Notes under the pieces: model-generated
The model's input: the letters and a program-made list of their open reading frames with translations, nothing else
The model's database searches: none
What the model was told of the DNA's origin: nothing
Made by a program: the position numbers and the translations under genes
Assembly (NCBI GenBank): GCA_041748615.1
Contig: JBGTCY010000258.1
Span: 1 to 22,062, forward strand
Origin: JBGTCY01 sp041748615
GTDB lineage: Bacteria; Bacteroidota; Bacteroidia; Chitinophagales; CAIOSU01
Length of the DNA: 22,062 nucleotides
Direction: 5' to 3'
In this document: positions 1-9,100 of the stretch, piece after piece
Position numbering within the stretch: position 1 is the stretch's first letter
How the letters are laid out: each line of letters begins with the position of its first letter

Positions 1-255
1 CTTCTTATTCTTTTCAATTTTTAATTCCAATATCTTCTCTGCAATTTGTCTATAAACCTGATTTTCAGTTGACTGTCTGTCACTTAGATGCCCAGCTAAT
101 CTGCGGAATGCAGGTCTTGCTGATTTATAGTGTCTATCTCCTGTTTGTCCGATGTAATAATATTTACCTTTTACTAAATGGTTAATCTCAATTACATAGA
201 TCAGATAATTTTTTTCAAATTGTTTTCCTTCAATATTTATTTCAAAATATTTCAT
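1..255 (-). CDS. GIY-YIG-like domain protein, N-terminal part (cut by left window edge)
   Basis: An open frame of 85 codons begins at an ATG (complement of 253-255) and leaves the window at position 1 without a stop, so only the N-terminus is visible. The translation has the arrangement of a GIY-YIG nuclease fold: residues 18-20 read LIY where the family has GIY, a YYYIGQTGDR block at 32-41 supplies the YIG element, and arginines 51-52 followed by H56 (FRRLAGHL) fit the helix that carries the catalytic Arg. The catalytic Glu expected further downstream is not visible. Families with this domain include UvrC, homing and restriction nucleases and many small uncharacterised proteins, so the role is unknown. 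The gene is AT-rich, like the next gene and unlike purB. Confidence 0.6.
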   Translation of the reverse strand, partial: MKYFEINIEGKQFEKNYLIYVIEINHLVKGKYYYIGQTGDRHYKSARPAFRRLAGHLSDRQSTENQVYRQIAEKILELKIEKNKK

Positions 256-375
256 GTTCTGTTTCTGTCTTTAAAATTTAGATTTAACGGTTCAGTAGGT
301 AAAGAAAAAAGTGGTCAGGCGTGAAGTAAATTGGTAGTTCTGTGTCTAACCTTATCACCAATATCAATAGTTTAA

Positions 376-816
376 TTATTTAATTTCTATTTCTTTTGAA
401 TTTATTACTTGTGAGACGGACCATACACTTTCATCTTTACTATCCTCTAAACTAATCATGAAAGGATATTGCACTTTAAACCCTGATTTGGAATTATCAA
501 CTATTCGCAACTTATATTCTGAATTGTTCGACTTGCTTATAACATTATATTCAGTAGTGGAATTAGAAATAGGAACGATTGATTTGATAGTATAAGTCTG
601 TGTTTTATCCCCAAGTTTTACCTTAAAATTATTTGTGGTTTGAATAATTTCTACTTTTTCTCTTTTTAGGTTATTCATTGCTTTAACAAAATCTCCTGCG
701 TTTCCGGCAAAATCAATCCAAAATTCTGCAGAATAAAGAATTCCTCTCTGTGGTTCTTGAGAAATACAGAAATTGGAAGAAATAATCAATGCCAGTGAAA
801 AAAGAATTGTTTTCAT
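376..816 (-). CDS. Small secreted protein of unknown function
   Basis: This encodes 146 residues from an ATG preceded by an A-rich leader without a Shine-Dalgarno, as is normal in Bacteroidota. The N-terminus (MKTILFSLALIISSNFCISQ) is a good Sec signal peptide, with cleavage probably after the SQ near residue 20. The Cys at 17 lacks a lipobox context, so a lipoprotein is unlikely. The remainder is polar, rich in Ser, Asn, Lys and Ile, alternates in a beta-strand-like way, and has no cysteine pairs or recognised motif. No T9SS sorting domain is present, so a periplasmic or outer-envelope location is inferred. It lies upstream of the GIY-YIG-like gene on the same strand with a gap of 120 bp. 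I do not recognise a family. Confidence 0.7.
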   Translation of the reverse strand: MKTILFSLALIISSNFCISQEPQRGILYSAEFWIDFAGNAGDFVKAMNNLKREKVEIIQTTNNFKVKLGDKTQTYTIKSIVPISNSTTEYNVISKSNNSEYKLRIVDNSKSGFKVQYPFMISLEDSKDESVWSVSQVINSKEIEIK

Positions 817-1050
817 TTTTATGATTTTAAAGTTAAAAATTATGTATTGATGGACTTGTTAAAAAGAATTGTAATGGTGCATAAATTATAAATACTCCAA
901 TCACCCTGATTTTCATAGTCGGCTTATTTTTCATAAAAATAATCAAATCCCCATATTTTCAATTGTAGTTTATATCACGCAATGTCTATCTGTTGATAAA
1001 AGTGTTTATTCGTTCATTTGAAGATACATCCCCTGCCCACTTCCTACGCC

Positions 1051-1164
1051 ATCCTTCGACAACCTCTGGATGACGGCTTATCTCGTCCCTCGACACCGCT
1101 CCTCGTCCCTCGACACTCGTCCCCCACCCCTTCCCTCACCATCCATCGACAAGCTCTGGATGAC
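1051..1164 (+). repeat. Pair of 24-bp direct repeats with an inner 15-bp direct repeat
   Basis: Two 24-bp copies lie at 1051-1074 and 1141-1164, 90 bp apart. Both fit ATCCwTCGACAA followed by sCTCTGGATGAC and differ at only two positions. Between them a 15-bp word, CTCGTCCCTCGACAC, occurs at 1082-1096 and again at 1102-1116. The CGACA core is shared by both repeat types. The 24-mer resembles, from memory, a short intergenic element (complement GTCATCCnGAGCTTGTCGA) that recurs in many Bacteroidota genomes. Its function is unknown. Confidence 0.6.
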
Positions 1165-1189
1165 ACTCCCCACTCCCCTATTGTTTGTT

Positions 1190-1197
1190 TATTTTTG
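1190..1197 (+). promoter_or_regulatory. Candidate -7 promoter element of purB (TAnnTTTG)
   Basis: TATTTTTG matches the Bacteroidota -7 consensus TAnnTTTG exactly and ends 13 bp before the purB ATG, which would give a leader of only a few bases. No clear TTTG-like -33 box is found at the usual distance, and the motif is easy to meet by chance in AT-rich DNA. Confidence 0.35.
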
Positions 1198-1210
1198 AAA
1201 AAAATTACGG

Positions 1211-2557
1211 ATGACCTTAGAACCGCTTACCGCCATCTCCCCGATTGACGGGCGCTATCACAAAAAAACAGTTTCCCTCTCGCCCTATTTTTCAGAATAC
1301 GCCTTGTTTAAATATCGCGTACTGGTGGAAGTGAAATATTTTATCTCGTTGGTAAAAACCGGCTTGACTCCGCTGAAAAAATTTCCGGTTAAACATTTTT
1401 CCACGCTCGAAAAGATAGCCGCTGATTTTTCATTGGAAGATGCGAAAAAAATCAAGGAAATTGAAAAAATCACCAATCATGATGTGAAGGCGGTGGAGTA
1501 TTTCCTGAAAGAAATTTTCGCAGCGAACGGGCTTTCAGCCTACAGCGAGTTCATCCATTTCGGACTTACTTCGCAGGACATCAACAACACCGCCATTCCG
1601 CTTTCATTCAAAGACGCGCTGGAAAAAGAATATCAACCCGCATTAAAAAAAATTACCGGCTCGCTGAACGCTTTAGCCCGCGAATGGAAAGACATCCCCA
1701 TGCTGGCACGTACGCACGGGCAGCCCGCTTCGCCAACGAGGTTAGGCAAGGAAATCCTTGTTTTCACGGAACGGCTTGACAAGCAATTGAAATCGCTCAG
1801 ACAAATTCCGAACGCTGCAAAATTCGGAGGCGCTACCGGCAATTTCAACGCGCATCATGTCGCTTTTCCCGGAACCGACTGGATGCGCTTCGCGGATAAG
1901 TTCGTGAACCAGACGCTCGGTTTGGAGCGCAGCCGCTACACCACTCAAATCGAACACTATGACCAACTTGCCGCGCAGTTAGACGCGCTGAAGCGCATCA
2001 ATACCATCCTGATTGACTTGTGCCGCGACATCTGGACGTATATCTCCATGGATTATTTCAAACAAAAAACCATCAAAAACGAAGTCGGCTCTTCCGCCAT
2101 GCCGCACAAAGTGAATCCCATTGATTTCGAAAACGCGGAAGGAAATCTCGGCATCGCCAATGCCGGTTACGAACACCTTTCCGCGAAACTGCCGGTTTCA
2201 CGTCTGCAACGCGACCTCACCGATTCCACCGTTTTGCGCAATCTCGGAGTTCCCGTGGCTCACACGCTGATTGCTTTCGATTCCATTTTGAAAGGACTCA
2301 ATAAACTGATTGTCAATGAATCCGTCATTCACCGGGATTTGGAAAGCCACTGGCTGGTCATCGCGGAAGCTATTCAGACGGTGCTGAGGCGCGAAGGTTA
2401 TGAAAAGCCTTATGAATTGTTGAAAGACTTAACCCGCAATCATCAGCAGGTGGGCAAGCAAGAAATTCACGCCTTCATTGACGGGTTGAAAATTACCGCC
2501 AAAGTGAAAAAGGAATTAAAGAGTATTACCCCCTTCAATTACACTGGAGTTTTTTGA
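1211..2557 (+). CDS. purB: Adenylosuccinate lyase
   Basis: PurB acts twice in purine synthesis. It releases fumarate from SAICAR to give AICAR, and from adenylosuccinate to give AMP, in the cytoplasm as a homotetramer. The 448-residue product is of normal length and carries the fumarase/aspartase superfamily signature GSSAMPHKVNPIDFENAEGN from about residue 293, where Ser294/Ser295 sit in the mobile catalytic loop. It also has the THGQPASPTRLGKE block, where H169 is the likely general acid. The N-terminal LTAISPIDGRY motif is typical of the E. coli-type PurB. The ATG at 1211 follows an A-rich leader and a TAnnTTTG motif. The gene stands alone, with a divergent gene on its left and a convergent giant gene on its right, so it is probably monocistronic. 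Confidence 0.96.
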   Translation: MTLEPLTAISPIDGRYHKKTVSLSPYFSEYALFKYRVLVEVKYFISLVKTGLTPLKKFPVKHFSTLEKIAADFSLEDAKKIKEIEKITNHDVKAVEYFLKEIFAANGLSAYSEFIHFGLTSQDINNTAIPLSFKDALEKEYQPALKKITGSLNALAREWKDIPMLARTHGQPASPTRLGKEILVFTERLDKQLKSLRQIPNAAKFGGATGNFNAHHVAFPGTDWMRFADKFVNQTLGLERSRYTTQIEHYDQLAAQLDALKRINTILIDLCRDIWTYISMDYFKQKTIKNEVGSSAMPHKVNPIDFENAEGNLGIANAGYEHLSAKLPVSRLQRDLTDSTVLRNLGVPVAHTLIAFDSILKGLNKLIVNESVIHRDLESHWLVIAEAIQTVLRREGYEKPYELLKDLTRNHQQVGKQEIHAFIDGLKITAKVKKELKSITPFNYTGVF

Positions 2558-2590
2558 CTCAAACTCACTGCACCATTGTGCTATCTTAAA

Positions 2591-2620
2591 TTAGATATTA
2601 GATGTTAGATGTATTAGAAT
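2591..2620 (+). repeat. TTAGAT-type dispersed repeat, copy 1
   Basis: About 35 bp after the purB stop, a run of TTAGAT-like words occurs (TTAGATATTAGATGTTAGAT and onward). The 16-bp core GATGTTAGATGTATTA at 2601-2616 recurs exactly at 21998-22013, and related copies occur near 14741-14770 and 21881-21907. All copies are intergenic. Confidence 0.6.
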
Positions 2621-2662
2621 TAATAATACCTCTTTCCCTTTCCGAAGCAAGCCTCATCCCGT

Positions 2663-2674
2663 CCGCCCAGGCGG
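2663..2674. repeat. Short inverted repeat CCGCC-CA-GGCGG
   Basis: A 5-bp GC-only stem with a 2-base spacer lies in the gap between the convergent purB and giant genes. The spacer is too tight for a stable RNA hairpin loop unless the stem opens partly. It is probably part of the same dispersed-repeat block as the larger palindromes at 2755-2801. Confidence 0.35.
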
Positions 2675-2754
2675 AAGAAGGTGTCTAAACTATTTTCTCT
2701 TTCCAAGCAAAAAAAATGCTGTTTTTTCTGTTCAATGGTAATCTGCCCGGGCTC

Positions 2755-2801
2755 CCCTCTCTTTTGGAGAGGGCGGTCCGAAGGACTCCGGACTCCTTCG
2801 G
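2755..2801. repeat. Double-palindrome intergenic element (possible bidirectional terminator)
   Basis: Two adjacent inverted repeats form this element. CCCTCTC (2755-2761) pairs perfectly with GAGAGGG (2767-2773) around a 5-base loop. Then 24 bp at 2778-2801 (CCGAAGGA, TCCGGA core, TCCTTCGG) are self-complementary except at two positions. The flanking GGGGTGAGGGTGAGGCTGAG (2803-2822) resembles the tail of GC-rich dispersed elements common between Bacteroidota genes. The element lies between the 3' ends of convergent genes, where structured RNA could end transcription from both sides. There is no clean U-tract, so a terminator role is inference. Confidence 0.5.
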
Positions 2802-2843
2802 AGGGGTGAGGGTGAGGCTGAGACGGAAGTGAGGCAAAACTCA

Positions 2844-3105
2844 CTACTGCACCACCACTTTCTTTGTCACCACGCCATCCCGGAAATTAATCTGAAGCAC
2901 ATACACGCCTTTTGAAAAATCAGCGAGATTGATTTCTTCTAAGTAATCATGAGCTTGTTCGAGAACAGTTTTTTCAAAGACAACTTTTCCGGTCACATCA
3001 TAAATCCTGATATTCGTTTGCGCTTCAATTTTTCCTGAAATGTCTAGCATGAATTTACCTTCCGTTGGATTGGGATAAACTGAAACGCTTCTGACCGCGT
3101 CCGGT
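2844..3105 (-). other. T9SS type A C-terminal sorting domain of the giant protein
   Basis: The last 85 or so residues read SVYPNPTEGKF, then NIRIYDVTGKVVFEK, then FSKGVYVLQI and a terminal KKVVVQ. This is the usual beta-sandwich of the Por secretion-system sorting family. It directs transfer through the outer membrane and is normally removed when the protein is attached to the surface or released. Confidence 0.92.
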
Positions 3106-6100
3106 TCTTCAATACCCACACAAGCGTCAACGGTCACTAAGACGCTTCCGAATTCACTGCATCCGTTACTGTTGGAGGACAAATAGCCAACGGCATGGGT
3201 GCCGATGCCCGCTGCACGCGGATTGAAAACACCATTGGACACCCCTGAACCAATGAAAGTTCCTCCAGCGGGGAAAGCGGTGATGGTCTCCGGTGATTCA
3301 TAAATGCAATAAACGCTCTTCAACCCTGAAATGGTAATGAAAGGAGCATTCAGCACTGTTGTTTGTTTAGTGTCCGTTCCTGTGCAGCCATTTGGAGCGG
3401 TGTAACTATATGTGACATTATAGGGACCTCCAGAACCTGCAAGTTCAGGGATGAAGGCATTGCCTCCTGTTCCCGTGCCGCTGAAAGTACCTCCAGCGGG
3501 ATTACCGGTGAGTGTTATCGGAGCGGCATTGACACAATGCGAAGCGTTTAATCCACTGAAGCTGACAACGGGTGTAGCGTTCACCGTTACCTGCAAGGAT
3601 GCTGTCGAACTGCAACCGCTTAAATTGCTCACAGTGTATTGAATCGTGTGCGTGCCGACACCGGCAGCAGAAGGAGTTATGTTGTTATTGGAAATTCCGG
3701 GACCGCTGAAAGTGCCGCCAGCCGGTGAACCTGTCAGCGGCACACTTGTTTGACCGGTACACAAAACTCCCGGCACAAGAATCACGGCTTGCGGATTCGA
3801 ATGCACGGTGACTACCTCCCTGGTTTCACCCTCACAACCATTTCCGTCCACATAATGATAGCCAACCACAACCGGTGAACTGAATGTAACATCCGGTGGA
3901 TTGAATGTGTTTCCTGAAATTCCCGTTCCGGAAAAAACACCGCCAGCAGGAACTCCTGTGAGTGTCACCGGATTATCCAATGAACAAAAAACGGCATTCA
4001 AACCGCTGATGCTCACAACCGGCTCCGCATGTACAATCACGGACTGCGTTGCAATTCCGGAACAGCCTCCACCCGTTGAGTAAGCATAAGTGATGTTATG
4101 CGTGCCGGGTCCGGCAAAGAATGAAACGAAAACATTGTTGCTGATGCCGGGACCACTGAAAGTTCCTCCTGCTGGAATACCGGTTAATAAATGGCGGGTG
4201 GTGTCTTCACAATATTCAGGTGCCAATCCGGTGAAGTTTGCCGGTGGCGCGGAGATTACTGTAACGGTAACGCTGTCAACGGAACCGCAGCCAAACGCGT
4301 CCGCGTATTGATAACGAATGATATAATTGCCCGGTGAAACTGAAGTCGGGGAAAAAGTATTTCCGGAAACTCCAACACCGCTTAATGTTCCTCCGGCAGG
4401 CAACGGAGTCAATGTTTCATCCGCTCCCGTTTCGCAATATGTCAGGCTGATGCCTGATAGGTCAATCACGGGGAAGGGATGCACCGTCACGGTCAATGCC
4501 GCGACATCCGTACATCCGTTGTTATCTTCCACCGTCACGGTATAAACCGTTGTAGCCAAAGGCGAAGCGGGGCGCGTTCCCGTAATGGAAGTGTTGACGC
4601 CATCACTCCAGAAATAAAAATCACCACCGGAAGCGGTAATGCTTACGCTTCCGCCCACACAAATGTCTTCATCAGGACCGGCAACAGCAACGGCAGCGGG
4701 AAACAAACTCACAGTCACATCATCTGTTGCCGTGCATCCGTTTGCATCCGTTACGGTGACATTGAATGTGGAATTTGTAGCAGGAGAAACATTAACGGAA
4801 GCTGTCGCATCACCCGTGTTCCAAACATAAGAAACACCGCCTGTCGCAGTTAGCGTAGCGGTTGTTGACGGACAAATCGTTTGAGCAACTCCGGCATCCG
4901 CTGTGGGAGGCGTGAATACGGTGACGGTGACATCCGCTTCAGCGGAGCATCCGCTCGCATCAGAAACCGTTACGCTGTAAGTATTGGTAGAGAAAGGACT
5001 CACAAGAATTTCATCAGTCATATCTCCTGTTATCCATTGATACGAAGTACCTCCTGATGCTGTCAGCATCACAATTTCTCCCGGGCAAATTGCAGTGTCG
5101 GGCTGTGCAACGGCAACCGGTGAAGCAATGACTAAAGTCTGAATGGTAACAGTGTCGGAGCAACTGTTTTGGTCGGAATAAACATAAGTCACCGCGTGAT
5201 TGCCGGGACCAGCCGCTGCCGGATTAAACTGTGAAAGTCCGGTTGAGTTAAATTGAAGCGAAAACTCCAACAACTCACCGGTGTCTCCGGCAAAATTATC
5301 ACTGATGCTCAACTGCCAGGTTCCGTTTGGATTGATGCTGCCATTATTTAAATCATTCAAATCATCGCCTAATGATGCATTGAAATCACCTGTGAGCGCG
5401 GGTGGCACAAAACTGCATACCGCGTTATTGATGCTGTTTCCGGTTCCCGGAACAACGCAGACATCCAAATCCTGGAATCCAATGCCGCAGGGCATTTCTG
5501 CGAAAATAATGGTAGCGCCATTTGGTGCAATCAGCGTGATGTCCAAATCTTCCACCCAGCTATGTTGAATTTTGAAACAAACTTTTTCAAGCGTCACATC
5601 TGCTCCCAAAATATTTCCTACTCCACTCACATTAACATCAACCTCCGTTTGTCCGCTATCCGGAATTGGAACCGGTGCACCGGCATAAGCTACAGTGGAT
5701 ACTCCACTGCCTGTTGTTGTAACTCCGGGACCGGAGAAGTTCCCGCCAGCGGGAAGACCGGTGAGTACAGAGGGTGCGTCATTTTCACAATATTCCGCAT
5801 CCAATCCGGAGAAGTTAGCTGTAGGTAACGCATTCACATCTACCGAAACCGAGGCTGCATCTTCACAACCAAAAGTATTTGAAACGACAACCGTATAAGT
5901 TGTATTCACCAATGGTGATACGGTGATGGATGCAGTTGTTTCCCCTGTGCTCCAGTCAAAAATACTACCTCCGGTGGCAGAAAGCGTGGTGCTTTCTCCC
6001 GAACAAATTTCAGTATCAACACCTGCATCAGCAACCGGAACAGGATTCACGGTTACCTGCGAAGATGCTGATTTTGAACAGTTGTTACCGTCTGTATAAT

Positions 6101-9100
6101 TGTAAGTGATAATGTGTGTTCCAACGCCCGCTTCCAACGGATTAAAGATTTTTTGACCGAGATATTCAAACTCAAGCGACCAATCGGTTAGTAAGCCATT
6201 CGCGGGATTGAAGTTGTCAATGTACAATTGCCAATTGCCGTTCGGATTGGTAAATCCGTTATTCAAATCATCCAGATTATTTCCAATGCCCGCATTAAAA
6301 GTGCCCTGAACGGTTGGTGCTATCGCGTTACAGGTTGCATTGTCAATATTATTAATCGTTCCGGGAACAATGCAAACATCAATGTCGGGCTGGGCACCGC
6401 AAAGGAAGGATGCAAGCACCACAAAATTTCCTCCGGGCGCTTCAAGAATAAACTGCAAATCCTGTAATGACGGGTGAGCGACATTAAAGCAAATTCTTTT
6501 TAATATAATATCATTCCCCAACACTGTTCCCGGAACGGTTACGGACTGAGAAAAAATGTTGGTGGTGTTTCCGGAAACGGTCGTGTTCGCACCCTGATAT
6601 AATCTTGTTACAGGCACTCCGGTAATTCCGGGTCCGCTGAAACTGCCGCCTGAAGGTGTTCCAAATAAAGAATCCGCATCATCATTCAGACAATATGTTG
6701 CCGTCAGTCCGCTGAATGAAACCACCGGTTCGGGAAAGACTGTCACGGTAACATTTTCAGAAGCAGAACAAAGTTTGCTGTCGGTAACACTGTAAGTCAG
6801 ATTAAATATTCCTGCATTGTCAGTATTGAAATTTGGAGTAGCAGAAGTCGTGGAAGAAAGCGGAGTGGTATTGCCGGTCCAGTTTCTTGAAATAATTACT
6901 CCTGAGCCTGATAATTCATTGACGCTTAAAGAGAAGGGCTGAAACTGACAAACTTCAGCCGGAACGGGTTGAATGTCCAAAACAGGATTACTGTTTACAA
7001 TCACCGTGATATTATCCGAACCTTTGCAGCCTTTCGCATCGGTAACCGTGTATGTCAGCAAATAACTTCCCGGAATGTTGCCATCAAATCCGGGTTGCGG
7101 AAGATTGGTATTCGTGAGCGGAGATGTATCACCTGTCCATTCGTGCAAACTGATTGCACCATTCCCTCCAATAACTGAAGACGTAAAAACAAAACTTTCG
7201 CCTTCGCAAATTTCTTTGACATCGGGCACCAAAATCGCGCTTGGATTTCCGAGCACCGTGAGATTGATGGTATCCGCACCGGTGCAGCCGTCAGCATCGG
7301 TTGCCGTGTAGATAATGGGACCAAATGTACCCGCCAGCGCAATGTTTACAATCACACTATCGAGATTGGTTACACCGACTAATCCTGGTCCTGTCCACTT
7401 GTGAGAAACAATCGGGCTGAGACCGGGAACAGGATTTCCCTGCAAGACAACATCTGTTAACGCGCAGGCTTCAGCAGGAATCGGTGTGATGGATGCCACT
7501 ATCGGTGAACTGCGCACGACATTCATGGAACAAGTATTGGTATTTCCATAAATATCTGAAACTGTCCAAACCACAGCCGTAGAACCGATCGGAGAATCAT
7601 CACTGGCATCAGCAGTGTTATTGAAGTCATTGATGAAACTGTCAACAGAACAATTATCGGAAACGGTTGGAGTCGGGACTGTTACGATATTCTGACAGCC
7701 GGAAACGAAAACATCAGCCGGACAAGTAATCGCAGGTTGTTCATTGTCTTCAACAGTAATATCATGTACACAAGTCGCGCTGTTGCCGCTGCCATCCGTC
7801 ACCGTCCAAATCACAGTGGTATTTCCAACCGGATAATCATCACTCGCGTTTGCGGTATTGTTAAAATCATTGACAACACCCGCCACGCTGCAATTATCCG
7901 AAGTTGTTGGAGCGGGAATCATAACGGCTGCCAAACAAAGCCCTGCATCGGAATCCACAGTTTGTGATGGAGGACAGGTAATTTGAGGCGCTTCAATGTC
8001 AGTGATAGTAATCACTTGGGTGCAGGTGGCGGTATTTCCCGCAATATCTGTTGCCGTCCAGACAACATCATTATTACCAAAAGGATAAACACCCGAAGCA
8101 TCGGCAGTGCCGGTGATGTTGTTTGTTACAACTGCATAGCCGCAATTATCAGATGCCAGCGCGACACCTGAAATAACATTTGCTATGCAAACTCCCAGCT
8201 CCGCATCCAGCGATTGATTGGCAGGACAAGCGATAATCGGAACTTCCAAATCGGTAATGATTAAATCAAAAGTTCCTGAATCCTGATTGGCTAAGCTGTA
8301 TCCTCCAATTCGAATCAGATAGGTTGTACCTGAAGTCGCAGCCCAGGTGATGGTTTCAAAATCATTGGAGTTGCTGTCGCTGCAGGCGATTAAAACTCCC
8401 GGACATGGCGCGAGGTAAATGGCGATGCGCGGGTCAACCGGGTCAACATCACCGCTCATAGTGAGATTGATGGTGGCATCTCCGTCACACACCGGAGTAA
8501 ATTCATACCACACATCACTGTACAACTGCCCGCTGCCGCCAACCACACAAGCAATATCAGGAACACCATCCGTAGTTTTTCCGACCATGTTAAACGGAAT
8601 TCCAAAACCGGTTGTGATTGTTACAGCATCTACACACAAATCATTGTCAAACACGCAACCGTTTGGTACAAATACACAAGCGCCATTATCGCAAATATCG
8701 TCAGTGCACGGGTCGCCATCACTGCAAGTGAGCGGTGGGTTCTGACAAGCTCCACCGTTACAAATGTCCACGGTGCACGGGTCGCTGTCATCGCAATCTT
8801 TCGGAGTGTTGATGCAGCCAATTAACGGGTCGCAGGAATCATCGGTGCAAGGGTCGCCATCATCACAGTTGATGGGGTCATTAAAACAAGTTCCATTATC
8901 GCAGTAATCATCGGTACATAAATCATTGTCATCACAATCAAGCGGCACATTGGAACAAACCGCATTGGTGCAATCATCCACCGTGCACGGGTCATTGTCA
9001 TCACAATCCAGCGCGATGAAACTATCGGTGAGTGTATCAGCGCAAGAATTAGGATTCGTGACATACACCGTGAAATCAATATTACCGCTCAGGGGTACGC

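Larger units (their letters stand above)
817..1210. other. Intergenic region with a C-rich repeat island
   Basis: No gene is supported here. The first 200 bp are AT-rich and lie between the divergent small secreted gene (-) and purB (+). From about 1028 to 1180 the composition changes abruptly to C-rich, with two classes of direct repeat described separately. A 76-codon frame over this stretch is low-complexity and is not a credible gene. Confidence 0.6.
3140..6725 (-). repeat. Coding Ig-like/PKD-like repeat region of the giant protein
   Basis: Eight diverged repeats follow the pattern GLxAxYC, then LTGxPAGGTFSGPGIS, then FxPxxAGxGTH, then YxYxxxxGC. After the first two of these come four repeats of the form ADAGxDxxICxGxxxxLTA, WxTGxxTxxI, SPxxxTTYxVTVxDxxGC. 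Each has two conserved cysteines, suggesting one disulphide per domain. The copies are well diverged, unlike the CTxDxC array, so this stretch is older or under less homogenisation. Confidence 0.8.

Noticed and set aside
1018..1248. 76-codon plus-strand frame before purB
   Set aside because: It is made of the C-rich direct repeats, is Pro/Ser low-complexity, and overlaps the purB start in another frame.
4479..4853. 124-codon plus-strand frame inside the giant gene
   Set aside because: It is an antisense shadow of the Ig-like repeats, full of Arg/His/Ser with no recognisable domain.
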